A DNA stretch of 64,000 nucleotides from Bergeyella sp. (GTDB taxonomy: Bacteria > Bacteroidota > Bacteroidia > Flavobacteriales > Weeksellaceae). Positions 1-10,337 of the stretch are shown in pieces. Numbering within the stretch: the first letter of the stretch is position 1; the number at the start of each line of letters is the position of its first letter. The notes beneath the pieces were generated by a model, which was given only the letters and a program-made list of their open reading frames with translations, had not been told where the DNA came from and did not search any database. The stretch spans positions 1 through 64,000 of the forward strand of contig SZYB01000001.1 in NCBI GenBank assembly GCA_030263285.1, in the 5' to 3' direction. Both the position numbers and the translations under genes were made by a program.

Positions 1-45
1 ATGAGGCTTTTTTGTGTATAACACAGCTTATACCCCCGTTTTTTT

Positions 46-53
46 TACCTTTG
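46..53 (+). promoter_or_regulatory. putative -7 element of the OmpA-like lipoprotein gene
   Basis: TACCTTTG matches the Bacteroidetes -7 consensus TAnnTTTG and lies 23 bases before the chosen ATG. No TTTG at the expected -33 distance is obvious, so the call is moderate. Confidence 0.4.
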
Positions 54-76
54 GTCTAATTAAAAAATTGTATAAT

Positions 77-916
77 ATGAGTATTTCAAGAATTTTTATG
101 ACCTTGGTCATTGTTGGTATTTTGAGTTCTTGTGTAAGTAAAAAGCAATATGATGTACTGAATCTAAATTATGCACAATGTGTTGAAAATATAGGAGAAA
201 GACAACGGGAAATTCAAGATTTAAAGTTATCCAGTGCAGCACTAAATGGCGAGAATATGCTTTTAAAAAAACAAAATGATGCACTGAAGTCATCTTTGGA
301 TGCCTGTTTGTCTAATACAGGCAAAAGTTCTGCGAATATAGACAAACTGGTAGGGGAAATAAACGCTTCTAATGCGTATATTAAGAGGCTGATTTCTGCC
401 AATTCCAGGAATGACAGCCTGAATATTGCTTTGTCAAATAAACTGAAAAGGTCTTTGGATAACGTTACCGACAGTGATGTACAGGTAAAGGTTTTAAAAG
501 GCGTGGTTTTAATTTCGCTTTCCGATAAAATGCTTTATCAAACGGGAGATTATAATGTACTTCCCGCCGCTTTTGAAGTATTGAGTAAGGTTGCCAAGGT
601 CATTAACGATTATGATAAATATTCTGTATTGATTGAAGGGAATACAGACAATGTTCCACTAAACTCTTCCAATCTACCAAGGGATAATTGGGATCTTTCT
701 GCATTAAGAGCAACTTCTGTTGCCAGAATTTTGCAAAATAAGTTTGGTGTTGACCCTTCGAGAATAACAGCAGGAGGTCGCTCGGAATACAATCCTAAGT
801 CTAATAATATGAGTGTATCCGGTAGGGCAGAAAATAGAAGGACTGAAATTATTGTAATGCCTAAGTTGGACGAATTTATGAAGCTTATGGACTTGGCTCC
901 GGTCAAAAAAAAGTAG
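77..916 (+). CDS. OmpA-family peptidoglycan-binding lipoprotein
   Basis: An outer-membrane lipoprotein expected to tether the outer membrane to peptidoglycan. The ATG at 77 is preferred over an upstream in-frame start because it places a clean signal peptide with lipobox LSSC (Cys19) at the N-terminus. Residues about 20-130 are charged and heptad-like, probably a coiled-coil spacer. Residues about 150-270 form the OmpA C-terminal domain, with EGNTDNVPL, LSALRA and the arginine-rich RAENRRTEI that bind diaminopimelate in this family. The full length is 279 residues. A terminator follows directly. The family assignment is secure; a more specific name would be a guess. Confidence 0.9.
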   Translation: MSISRIFMTLVIVGILSSCVSKKQYDVLNLNYAQCVENIGERQREIQDLKLSSAALNGENMLLKKQNDALKSSLDACLSNTGKSSANIDKLVGEINASNAYIKRLISANSRNDSLNIALSNKLKRSLDNVTDSDVQVKVLKGVVLISLSDKMLYQTGDYNVLPAAFEVLSKVAKVINDYDKYSVLIEGNTDNVPLNSSNLPRDNWDLSALRATSVARILQNKFGVDPSRITAGGRSEYNPKSNNMSVSGRAENRRTEIIVMPKLDEFMKLMDLAPVKKK

Positions 917-946
917 TAATATCCGTATATTATTATGCAAAACAGT

Positions 947-980
947 AAAAAAGCCACCGAAAAATGGCTTTTGTTTATTT
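947..980 (+). terminator. rho-independent terminator after the OmpA-like gene
   Basis: AAAAGCCA, a short CCGAAAAA loop and TGGCTTTT form a hairpin followed by a T-rich stretch, 31 bases after the stop codon. It also lies between this gene and the convergent DUF4407 remnant and could serve both. Confidence 0.75.
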
Positions 981-984
981 TAGT

Positions 985-2038
985 GTATAGACTTATATCA
1001 TTTGTATAAAGTGCCTCATGTGTCAAAATTTTGCTCTGTTTTTTTATTATGTATTTACTCAAAATATTTTCCCTTCTGATATTCTCCTGAGAATAGATTT
1101 TAAAATCAAACTCTATTTTATCCAATAAATAATCATAAGGTCCGGAGGAGGAAATAAGCTTTATTTTATTAGGGACAGCGGAAATCTCAAGACAGATAAA
1201 TAATCCCAGAATAAATCTCGCTCCCAAAGCGATAATGGAAGAGTTATGACCAAGTTCGTCTAAAGCTTGTAGACAGGCGGCGAGTCCTTTGTATTTGTTT
1301 TCATGTTTTTGAGCAGGATCTCGCTCGGCTTCCAATTGAGCATAGACTTTTGTAATTTCATTTTCCAGATATTTTAGCCTTCCCTTTACTTGCTTCCGAT
1401 AGTTATCCAGATCTGTTTTTTTCTGTGTTTTAATTTCATATTTCCGTTTGGCGTTAGGACCATAGCCTTTTTTCCACTGGTAAGATGACTCTTGGTTCCC
1501 AATATTTCTTTTTCAAGTTCTACAGTAGCGGAGTTATTAAGTAGTCTGATAGAGAGCTGTTTTTTTGTTCTATTTTGTTCTTTTCGGGTAAAAAGGAGTC
1601 CTTTTGTTTAAGGATTCTTCCTTCCAGTTGTTTTTTTATTTCTTTCTATAATGGTATTGATTTGTTTGTTTATCTCTTTTTCAAATATTTTTAGTTCCAG
1701 AGGTTTTGAAATGATAATTCTCAGAAAAACAGCGATAACAAGACGTGGAATAGCCATGAAAAATTGTTTCCAAACGCCTCCGTTTTTTTAATTGAGGATA
1801 CAATATAACGGTTTAGATTGAAGATTATAAGTCCTTGGATCAGACCAAGAAATATGGTAGTAGCGAGATTTTCAAAAATAGTATGGACAACATATCCTGC
1901 AGAAAGTGAGGCAAGAAAGGCAGTAAAAAGCGCAACGCCCCCTATGCCCGAAAATTTATTCCATTCCGCGGGTGTCTTTTTCAAAATTGAAAGATTGGCC
2001 CCTGAGCATATCAGCATAAATTTCTGTAAAAAACTCAT
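985..2038 (-). pseudogene. DUF4407 membrane protein, broken by frameshifts
   Basis: Read on the minus strand from 2038, an intact N-terminus (SFLQKFMLICSGANLSIL, then two membrane segments and NLNRYIVSSIKK) matches DUF4407 proteins. Near 1779 the frame shifts: the sequence continues as WKQFFMAIPRLVIAVFL and KPLELKIFEKEINKQI in another frame. Further shifts occur near 1640 and near 1500. After that a long frame continues through GNQESSYQWKKGYGPNAKRK to the characteristic C-terminal membrane segment ALGARFILGLFICLEISAVP and SSSGPYDYLL. All pieces are in the correct order, so this is one gene with at least three lesions. The original stop is not recognisable, so the low-coordinate boundary is approximate. 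The function of DUF4407 is unknown. Confidence 0.82.
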
Positions 2039-2191
2039 TTTATGGGGGAGAAGGCTGAGATTACGTTTTTTTTCGTTTTTGTGTAAATCGGAAAAAATTA
2101 GAATGTGCTGTCAAAAACTCAAATAGAAACAGACCTAACAGACAGACGTAAGGTATTGTACATTAAAAAGAACGGGCAAAAATAAAAAAAA

Positions 2192-2752
2192 TTAGGTAAT
2201 TCTTTTTTCAGAATTATGGTGAAGATAACTTTCCCAGCCGGAGTAAGTCTTTTTTGTTAAAGAACTTGGTGCCGAATTATAAAAATGACATACCGCTACG
2301 GCCAATCCATCTGACGCATCCATATATCGGGTAGGGAATGGCCTTGATTTCAGGAGGTTTTTAAGCATACCTGCCACTTGTTCTTTGCTTGCATTTCCAT
2401 TTCCCGTGATTGCCATTTTGACTTTTTTGGGAGAATATTCCGTAATGGGAATATTTCTATAGAGACTTGCAGCCATTGCCACGCCCTGAGCTCTGCCAAG
2501 TTTAAGCATAGACTGCACATTTTTTCCGTAAAAGGGAGCTTCTAAGGCAACTTCGTCAGGATGAAATTCATCTATGAGTGCAAGGGTTTTTTCGAAGATA
2601 TATTTGAGTTTTGTCTCGTGATTAGGGTATTTTTTCAGGATGAGTTCATGGACGGAGAGAAGTTCCATTGTTTTATTTTTGATCGAAATAAGACCAAAAC
2701 CCATGACCGCGGTCCCCGGATCTATTCCTAAAATAATCTTTTCTATGTACAT
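2192..2752 (-). CDS. ruvC: Holliday junction endodeoxyribonuclease RuvC
   Basis: RuvC cuts Holliday junctions symmetrically during recombination, working with the RuvAB branch-migration motor. The 186-residue protein has the RNase H-like fold signature: the first catalytic Asp in LGIDPGTAVMGFG, the Glu in VALEAPFYGKN, and the paired acidic residues in MDASDGLAVAVCHF. The family is usually 160-190 residues, so it is complete. It is transcribed toward the decayed DUF4407 gene, with tRNA-Asp on the same strand 8 bases upstream, so cotranscription with the tRNA is possible. ruvA and ruvB are not in this window. Confidence 0.95.
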   Translation of the reverse strand: MYIEKIILGIDPGTAVMGFGLISIKNKTMELLSVHELILKKYPNHETKLKYIFEKTLALIDEFHPDEVALEAPFYGKNVQSMLKLGRAQGVAMAASLYRNIPITEYSPKKVKMAITGNGNASKEQVAGMLKNLLKSRPFPTRYMDASDGLAVAVCHFYNSAPSSLTKKTYSGWESYLHHNSEKRIT

Positions 2753-2760
2753 GAGACAAG

Positions 2761-2834
2761 CGATCCGGACGGGACTCGAACCCGCGACCTCCGCCGTGAC
2801 AGGGCGGCATTCTAACCAGCTGAACTACCGGATC
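2761..2834 (-). tRNA. tRNA-Asp (GTC anticodon)
   Basis: On the minus strand a 74-base cloverleaf begins GATCCGGTAGTTCAG, has the anticodon loop CTGTCAC (anticodon GTC) within a five-pair stem CCGCC/GGCGG, the T-loop TTCGAGT, and an acceptor stem closing GATCCGG with CCGGATC plus a G discriminator, which is usual for Asp. No CCA is encoded. Confidence 0.95.
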
Positions 2835-2982
2835 AGTCAAGTGAGAGTGCAAAAATATAATTTTTTTTGGACTAAGCAAAAATATAGCGTGGGAAATACT
2901 AAAAAGAATTATTTTATCTGCCGGATTGAATAATATTTTAGAAAAACAACAGTTCTCAAGAGGTAGATATTTTTTAAAATTC

Positions 2983-2990
2983 TACTTTTG
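2983..2990 (+). promoter_or_regulatory. putative -7 element for the DUF4369-like lipoprotein gene
   Basis: TACTTTTG matches TAnnTTTG and lies 33 bases before the ATG at 3024. A -33 element is not clear. Confidence 0.4.
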
Positions 2991-3023
2991 TAGAAATGTA
3001 AGAAATGTAAAAAATAAAATAAT

Positions 3024-4520
3024 ATGAAGAAGTTTTGGGTATTTTTTGTAGTGGTGGTGAGTCTTGTGTCCTGCTCTAAAGAGGTAGAGATAGGTGGGAA
3101 TGTTACCAATGCAAGTTCCATGGATAGGATAGAACTTATAGAAACCTCAGGGATAAGCACTTTGCCACTCGTGAATGTGGGGATAAATGAAAAGGGAAAT
3201 TTTTCTGCCAGGGTGCAGCTACCCAAAAATGGGATGTACGTTCTTGCAATAGGGGGGAAGGTGATACCATTGTATATAGAAAGAGGTCAGAAAGTAGATA
3301 TTTCTGGAGATATGGCCACCATAGCAGAAAAATATATTATTTCTGGGGATGCGGAGAAGAATAACGATTTTCTGAGGTCTTTTGATGCCGAATTCAAAAA
3401 ATATACGGAGACGCTTTCCGTAGAGGATCTGATAAAGAAAAATGAAAAAAAATTTATTTCTTTATTTGAAAAAATTCATAGAGAGATTTTGCAATTAGTG
3501 GAAAAAGAAGCCCAAAAATACAAAGCAGATGATGATGTCTCGAATTTTAAGAAACTGGAAATTGACGCAAAACTTGTAAGCCTTTTGGATTCATATGAGC
3601 AAAACCATGGTGCTTTTGCAGGAGACAGGACTTACAAGGTTTCCAAAAAATTTCGGGATTTGTACAAAAATATTACCAAGGATAACGATAGAATGGTGAG
3701 AGAAATTCCCATATACAGAAGTTACAAGGTGAATAAGTTAGGGACAGATTTTCAAACATTTGTCACCGAGAAGTATGGTAAAGCGAGCATGCCCCCTTTG
3801 ATGTCGGAAGCTTTTGGAAAATTTCTTAGTCAGAGAAAAGACCTTTCACCAACCGAAAAAGATTTTTTTTATGCATTGGTAATTTCGCAAACCGACCTGA
3901 ATTATGCCAACGTGAGGAACTACGATAAAATAGCACGGCTGATTGATAAGTATGTAGTTGACAAAAAGATTAAAAAAGAATTAAAGACTCTCCAGAAAGT
4001 ATTGATGGGTGTCACTAGGGCTGGAAATGTACCTAATCTCAAAATAGAAAATAGTGTGGGGGTGAAAACCAATATAGGTGATTTAAACAATAAAAAGCCT
4101 ACTCTTATTATGTTTTACGCCTCCTATAACCCCAATTTATCACTCACTACACTGCCCATTCTAAAGAAAATAAATGAATTATACTCATCAAAACTGGATT
4201 TTGTATTTGTCAATTTGGATGATAAAAAAGACATTTATCTCAAGACCATTGATACTTTACTCAAGGGAATGACAGGCAGCAATTATTATGTTCATGGAGG
4301 CATAAATTCTGATGAAGCCAAGAGGTTTGGTTTGTATGCTTTCAAACTTCCTAATTTTATTCTGATAGATAAAAATGAGAGGCTTGTAGGCAGAGAATAT
4401 TTTAGCCTTGAAGATCCTGAATTTTTAGAAAACCTAGAGAAGTTAACAGGTAAAAAGGAGAATGTATCCGAACTGCTAAAAAATGATAATATTCCCCAAA
4501 TTCAAGATAAAAAAGAATAA
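3024..4520 (+). CDS. TlpA/DUF4369-like lipoprotein with a thioredoxin fold lacking CxxC
   Basis: The signal peptide ends in lipobox LVSC (Cys17), so the protein should be membrane-anchored outside the cytoplasm. Residues about 20-110 resemble the beta-rich DUF4369 domain that precedes thioredoxin domains in Bacteroidetes (GNVTNASSMDRIELIE; YIERGQKVDISGD). A helical middle follows. From about residue 340 a thioredoxin/AhpC-like domain starts (KKPTLIMFYASYNPNL; SKLDFVFVNLDD; FGLYAFKLPNFILIDKNERLVGRE, with the usual cis-Pro region). Where relatives have WCxxC this protein reads YASYNPNL, so it has no redox-active cysteine pair. It cannot be a normal thiol reductase and may be a binding or structural derivative. 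It is a single gene between tRNA-Asp and murB. Confidence 0.8.
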   Translation: MKKFWVFFVVVVSLVSCSKEVEIGGNVTNASSMDRIELIETSGISTLPLVNVGINEKGNFSARVQLPKNGMYVLAIGGKVIPLYIERGQKVDISGDMATIAEKYIISGDAEKNNDFLRSFDAEFKKYTETLSVEDLIKKNEKKFISLFEKIHREILQLVEKEAQKYKADDDVSNFKKLEIDAKLVSLLDSYEQNHGAFAGDRTYKVSKKFRDLYKNITKDNDRMVREIPIYRSYKVNKLGTDFQTFVTEKYGKASMPPLMSEAFGKFLSQRKDLSPTEKDFFYALVISQTDLNYANVRNYDKIARLIDKYVVDKKIKKELKTLQKVLMGVTRAGNVPNLKIENSVGVKTNIGDLNNKKPTLIMFYASYNPNLSLTTLPILKKINELYSSKLDFVFVNLDDKKDIYLKTIDTLLKGMTGSNYYVHGGINSDEAKRFGLYAFKLPNFILIDKNERLVGREYFSLEDPEFLENLEKLTGKKENVSELLKNDNIPQIQDKKE

Positions 4521-4626
4521 AAGAGGAGTCTTTAGAAAATCACTTCCGATAATCACTTATGAATAGGGGGACGATTTGGGTTGGGGGGGGTGTCTTCGTT
4601 CATTGTTCTGTATATAATGTAACCAT

Positions 4627-5652
4627 ATGTCTATAACGATTCTGGAGAAAGTTTCTTTGAAGGACTATAATACCTTTGGTATAGAAGTTTTTGCTGATTT
4701 CTTTGTCGAGATAAATAATGAAGAAGAGATAGCTCCCACAATAGAATATGCCAAAAGAAAAAACCTTCCTTACTTAGTTTTAGGAGGCGGTAGCAATGTA
4801 TTGTTTACCAAAAATTTTTCAGGAATTGTTTTACTGATCAAGACGTTAGGTATTTATGAGGAATATGTAGATGAAAATCGTGTTTTGGTAAAAGCCAAGG
4901 CAGGAGAAAGATGGCATTCTTTTGTGGAGTATTGCATTGAGAAAAATTATGGGGGAATAGAAAATTTATCTCTTATTCCGGGTAATGTAGGGCCGGCTCC
5001 TGTTCAGAATATTGGAGCCTACGGAGTTGAGGTAAAAGATGTTTTAGAGTCCTGTAAAGTTCTAAATACAGATACTCTTGATTTTGAGGTATTTGATAAT
5101 GAATCTTGCAGGTTTGGTTACAGGGACTCCATATTCAAAAATGAGAAAAGAGGAAAGTACGTCATTCTGGAAGTTTCTTTTCTCCTCACCAGAAAGGCTC
5201 ATAACACAAGATTGTCATATGGTGCAATAGGTCGAGAACTGTCTTCTCACCATATAGCGAATCCTACACTAAAGGATATTGCAAATACTGTGATACGCAT
5301 CCGAGAAAAAAAACTTCCCGACCCCAAAGAGATAGGAAATGCCGGGAGTTTTTTCAAGAACCCCATAATTGCCCGACAAGATTTTTTATCACTGGAAAGA
5401 GAGTATCCCGATATTCCTTCTTATTTTGGTACTCTTGGGATGAAAGTCCCTGCGGCATGGTTTATAGAAAAAGCGGGCTGGAGAGGAAAACAGATTGGCA
5501 ATGTAGCCACTTATCCGCTACAGGCTTTGGTTATAATCAACAAAACGGGAAATGCGACCGGGTCGGAGATTTATGATTTTTCAGAAAATATTATAAAGTC
5601 TGTAAGAGAGAAGTTCGGAGTTAATTTAGAAAGGGAGGTAAATGTCCTCTGA
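4627..5652 (+). CDS. murB: UDP-N-acetylenolpyruvoylglucosamine reductase MurB
   Basis: MurB reduces UDP-GlcNAc-enolpyruvate to UDP-MurNAc with NADPH, the second committed step of peptidoglycan synthesis, in the cytosol. The 341 residues match the type I (E. coli-like) length. The FAD-binding domain shows LVLGGGSNVLF and SLIPGNVGPAPVQNIGAYG. The substrate domain carries FGYRDSIFK and the catalytic serine in GNAGSFFKNP, followed by WFIEKAGWRGKQIG. It is upstream of rnhB on the same strand with a 67-base gap, possibly one transcript. Confidence 0.97.
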   Translation: MSITILEKVSLKDYNTFGIEVFADFFVEINNEEEIAPTIEYAKRKNLPYLVLGGGSNVLFTKNFSGIVLLIKTLGIYEEYVDENRVLVKAKAGERWHSFVEYCIEKNYGGIENLSLIPGNVGPAPVQNIGAYGVEVKDVLESCKVLNTDTLDFEVFDNESCRFGYRDSIFKNEKRGKYVILEVSFLLTRKAHNTRLSYGAIGRELSSHHIANPTLKDIANTVIRIREKKLPDPKEIGNAGSFFKNPIIARQDFLSLEREYPDIPSYFGTLGMKVPAAWFIEKAGWRGKQIGNVATYPLQALVIINKTGNATGSEIYDFSENIIKSVREKFGVNLEREVNVL

Positions 5653-5719
5653 ACAAAATGGGTTGTGGTATTTTAGTTTCATTTGCGAATAAACAGGATT
5701 CTAATCTAAAATCAATCCA

Positions 5720-6313
5720 GTGGCTAAGAAAAAAAAATTAAAAGTAAAGTGGTCAAAAGATTTGATGGAGGCCGGATGTGACGAGGTGGGAAGAGGCTGT
5801 TTGGCGGGTCCGGTGGTGGCTGCGGCAGTTGTTATAAAAGAAGATTTTCCACAAAGACTCATTAATGATTCAAAAAAATTAAGTTTTAGGAAAAGGATAG
5901 ATTTAGATTTTTATATCAAAGAAAATGTTTATGATTATGCCATAGCAGAGCTGCCCGTAGATTTTATAGATAAGCATAACATACTCAATGCAAGCATGCG
6001 GGCAATGCATCTGGCGCTTGATAAGCTAAATATGAAGCCAGAGCATATATTGGTAGATGGCAATCAGTTTTATCCTTATCGTTTTGTTCCGCATCAATGT
6101 ATTGTGAAAGGAGATGCTAAATTTTTAAGCATTGCTTGCGCTTCTATTCTGGCAAAAAATTACAGGGATCAGATCATGATCAGTTTACACGAAGACTTTC
6201 CTCAGTTTGGCTGGAACAAAAACATGGGATATGCGACCAAGTTTCACAGAGATGCACTCAAAACACATGCCCCCACGATTCATCACAGAAAATCTTTCCG
6301 TCTGGAATATTAA
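5720..6313 (+). CDS. rnhB: ribonuclease HII
   Basis: RNase HII removes ribonucleotides embedded in DNA and RNA primers. It is 197 residues long, normal for the family. The catalytic acidic residues are visible in AGCDEVGRGCLAG (Asp21, Glu22), in ILVDGNQF and in KGDAKFLSIACASILAK. The reading frame opens at a GTG at 5720; an ATG at 5765 would start just before the DEVGRG motif and would be very short-leadered, so GTG is preferred. It converges on atpC with only 17 bases between the stops. Confidence 0.95.
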   Translation: MAKKKKLKVKWSKDLMEAGCDEVGRGCLAGPVVAAAVVIKEDFPQRLINDSKKLSFRKRIDLDFYIKENVYDYAIAELPVDFIDKHNILNASMRAMHLALDKLNMKPEHILVDGNQFYPYRFVPHQCIVKGDAKFLSIACASILAKNYRDQIMISLHEDFPQFGWNKNMGYATKFHRDALKTHAPTIHHRKSFRLEY

Positions 6314-6330
6314 GAGAGTTATTTTCCATG

Positions 6331-6624
6331 CTATTCACATAGGAGAATCCCTTTATTGTTGTTAAACTCCAGAACTCCTCCCGAGACAGAAAAGGAGTAT
6401 AAAGACTCATCTTCACGATTTAAATTCTTGAGATGATTTTTGTCGATTGTATTTGGGGCTATATAAAGTCTTATTTTTCCGGCATTAAGAGTAGAGACAA
6501 TGGGAGCGTGCTGATTCATCACATGAAACTCACCAGATTTCCCGGGAAGGATCATAGACACAACTTCTCCTTCAAAGACTACCGTTTCAGGTGTGAGGAT
6601 TTTTATTTGCATAGGGGACGTCAT
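6331..6624 (-). CDS. atpC: F1Fo ATP synthase epsilon subunit
   Basis: The epsilon subunit forms part of the F1 central stalk that couples proton flow to ATP synthesis. The 97 residues cover the N-terminal beta-barrel (MQIKILTPETVVFEGEV; PGKSGEFHVMNQHAP; SFSVSGGVLEFNNNK). The usual C-terminal helical hairpin, which inhibits the enzyme in E. coli, is missing. Such short forms are known in Bacteroidetes, so this is not a truncation. It lies 28 bases downstream of atpD. The other ATP synthase genes are elsewhere, as is common in this phylum. Confidence 0.92.
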   Translation of the reverse strand: MTSPMQIKILTPETVVFEGEVVSMILPGKSGEFHVMNQHAPIVSTLNAGKIRLYIAPNTIDKNHLKNLNREDESLYSFSVSGGVLEFNNNKGILLCE

Positions 6625-6652
6625 CTACACGTTTTTATTCTAGAGCTGAGAA

Positions 6653-8152
<1,500 letters not shown>

Positions 8153-8173
8153 TTATAATAAAGTTTAATGGCG

Positions 8174-8203
8174 CAAATATAATGAAACTTACCCAACAAA
8201 CAA
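8174..8203 (-). promoter_or_regulatory. putative promoter of atpDC
   Basis: On the minus strand TATATTTG (8181-8174) matches the -7 consensus TAnnTTTG, with TTG at 8203-8201 about 19 bases upstream in a TTG-rich context. The element lies 25 bases before the atpD start. Confidence 0.5.
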
Positions 8204-8288
8204 TTGGGAGAAAAAAAGATTTTTGTCATATTTGCCCCGTACAAAGTAGAGAGATAGTGGAATCTTTATTAAATTTTTAAATAACCTT

Positions 8289-9215
8289 TTGGACATCTAT
8301 AGATATAAAGATTTGGACAGGTACGATGGGAGGGATCCTCTGGCTTTGTCTCTGGGGATGTTTGATGGGGTGCATTTAGGGCACAGATATATTGTAGAAA
8401 CTTTAAAAAGTTTAGCAAAAAGTAGCGGACAAAAAACAGCGATTCTTACTTTTTGGCCGCATCCCAGAATGGTTTTCGAATCTGCCTCCACCCTTAGGTT
8501 GCTCAGTTCTCTGGAGGAGAAAGAGGAGATTCTTCGGTTGTTAGGGGTAGAGAAATTTTTTATTCAGTCTTTTGATGAGTCTTTCAGAAATCTCACAGGG
8601 GAAGAGTTTGTAAAAAAAATATTGGTAGACCGGCTTAAAGTGAGGACGCTTGTGGTGGGATATGACCACGTTTTCGGAAAAAATAAAAGTGGAAATTTTG
8701 CCCTTCTAAAAAAACTTTCAAAACTGTATGATTTTGCCCTGGTACAGACAGATCCCGTATCTGTAGGAGGGAGAAACGTGTCTTCTACCGAGATAAGAAA
8801 AATATTGCAGGAGGGACGTATTGCAGAGGCAAACGCGATGTTGGGATATTTTTACTCCATAACGGGGGAGGTAGTTCATGGGAGAAAATTGGGACGGACT
8901 TTGGGATATCCTACGGCGAATCTAAAGGTGGATTCTCATGTCCTGTTGCCGAAGAATGGTGCTTATATAGTGGAAGTTGAAGTAGAGGGACACACATACA
9001 GGGGAATGATGAGCATTGGGGTAAATCCTACTTTTGAGGATGCGGAGCATTCTGTGGAGGTCTATGTTCTGAACTTTGAAAAGGAGATCTATGGAGAAAA
9101 AATTAAGGTGAGGTTCAGGGAATTTTTACATGAAGAAATAAAATTTGAAAGTGCAGAAAAGTTGAAACAAAAGTTGGATGAGGATAGGAAGATTACGGCG
9201 GAATTTGGTTTTTAG
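8289..9215 (+). CDS. ribF: bifunctional riboflavin kinase / FAD synthetase
   Basis: RibF converts riboflavin to FMN and then FAD in the cytosol. The N-terminal adenylyltransferase half carries the nucleotidyltransferase motif LGMFDGVHLGHRYIV and STEIRKILQEGRIAEAN. The C-terminal flavokinase half shows HGRKLGRTLGYPTANL and GMMSIGVNPTFED. The total of 308 residues is typical. The frame appears to start at a TTG at 8289; there is no upstream ATG in frame, and the conserved part begins about 20 residues later, so the exact start is uncertain. It is divergent from atpD and probably monocistronic. Confidence 0.94.
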   Translation: MDIYRYKDLDRYDGRDPLALSLGMFDGVHLGHRYIVETLKSLAKSSGQKTAILTFWPHPRMVFESASTLRLLSSLEEKEEILRLLGVEKFFIQSFDESFRNLTGEEFVKKILVDRLKVRTLVVGYDHVFGKNKSGNFALLKKLSKLYDFALVQTDPVSVGGRNVSSTEIRKILQEGRIAEANAMLGYFYSITGEVVHGRKLGRTLGYPTANLKVDSHVLLPKNGAYIVEVEVEGHTYRGMMSIGVNPTFEDAEHSVEVYVLNFEKEIYGEKIKVRFREFLHEEIKFESAEKLKQKLDEDRKITAEFGF

Positions 9216-9299
9216 GGAATGGTATATGTTTTGAGAAAACAGCAGATATTTCGGAGGGAATCTTGCTTGTCGTGTGCGTTTTTTTGTCTTATACAATTC

Positions 9300-10337
9300 T
9301 TAGCTTACCAAAAGGCTGCAGCCTCTTATGTCGGAGTGGTCTATTCTTCCCAGAATCTTGAATGCCGGATGGATCAGTTTTTTTGTGCCGGAGTTTTCAT
9401 GTATTACTCTGCCGAGATCTTGCGTGGCAATAAAGCTGCAAGTATTTAGGTTGGCGAGATCAATAATATTCACGCCGCCCGTTTTTTCTTTTTCCAGATA
9501 AGTTAGAGGATCTTCAATACTTCTTATAAGGACTTTCATCCAGTTGGGGGATAGGTAGGTGTTTTCACCCAAGGAGTAGGCCTGGGAAAAAAGTTCGGTC
9601 ATAGAGTATTCGGAGAAAATGTTTGATGTATGAAAACCTTCATAAAAAATCTTGAGCAGTTCATCTTTGGTCATCTCTCTTTTTCTTCCCTTCATGCCTC
9701 CCGTTTCTACAATGGTGAGGTTTGATAATTTTGGAAAGATTTTGTTTGTTTTGGCGATGAAATCCAGAAAATCTAAAAGAGCAAATGATACCCCAAATAA
9801 TAATACGGGTCGATTGTTTGTAGACATCAGAACATCAAAGAGTTCTTCATGATTATACAGAAAATATCCGTTTTCTGGTTTTTGGGATTTTTTCATTAAA
9901 AAATTCACCATATAAACGAGAGAAGAGCTCTGGTTTTCTATATAATTGGGTAAAAGCCCCAGAAAAATATAATCCTGAGGATTTCCCAAAAAAAGAGTAA
10001 ATGATTCCGATATGCTTTTTTCGTAGATTCTGATGTCGGTAATCCAATTTTTTGAGAGTACATGTTGTGTGGTTCCGGAGCTCTGAAAATATTTGTTGGG
10101 ATTAAAATTTTTGTTATAAACAGGATGATTTTTGTAGGTTTCTACAGGCAGAAAAGGAATTTTGTGAATGTGTTGGACAGACGCCGGATTCACCCCCAGA
10201 AAATCCACAAATCTCCTATACACCAGTGTATTTTCGTACTGGAAACGAAAGGTGTCTATACAGGCCTCTACAAAGTCTTGTTCAGAATTTATGGAGAAAA
10301 TATCCTGTATGAGTTTAGAATATTGCTGAATTTCCAT
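9300..10337 (-). CDS. LuxE/PaaK-type acyltransferase (acyl-protein synthetase-like)
   Basis: The protein belongs to the LuxE branch of the ANL adenylating superfamily, which handles activated fatty acids. Visible motifs are the phosphate-binding loop FQSSGTTQHV, IVETGGMKGRKREMT, the central IFSEYSMTELFSQAYS and the C-terminal FKILGRIDHSDIRGCS. The ATG at 10337 gives 345 residues; a further upstream start would run deep into lpxH. Even so, the gene overlaps the lpxH 3' end by 23 bases, which suggests translational coupling. No LuxC-type acyl-CoA reductase is adjacent, so bioluminescence is not implied. In Bacteroidetes such proteins are common and of unproven function; a role in acyl-group metabolism is inference. 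Confidence 0.8.
   Translation of the reverse strand: MEIQQYSKLIQDIFSINSEQDFVEACIDTFRFQYENTLVYRRFVDFLGVNPASVQHIHKIPFLPVETYKNHPVYNKNFNPNKYFQSSGTTQHVLSKNWITDIRIYEKSISESFTLFLGNPQDYIFLGLLPNYIENQSSSLVYMVNFLMKKSQKPENGYFLYNHEELFDVLMSTNNRPVLLFGVSFALLDFLDFIAKTNKIFPKLSNLTIVETGGMKGRKREMTKDELLKIFYEGFHTSNIFSEYSMTELFSQAYSLGENTYLSPNWMKVLIRSIEDPLTYLEKEKTGGVNIIDLANLNTCSFIATQDLGRVIHENSGTKKLIHPAFKILGRIDHSDIRGCSLLVS

Noticed and set aside
9219-9449. Plus-strand frame of 76 residues after ribF
   Set aside because: Most of it lies antisense to the LuxE-like gene, has no conserved motif and no plausible start signal.
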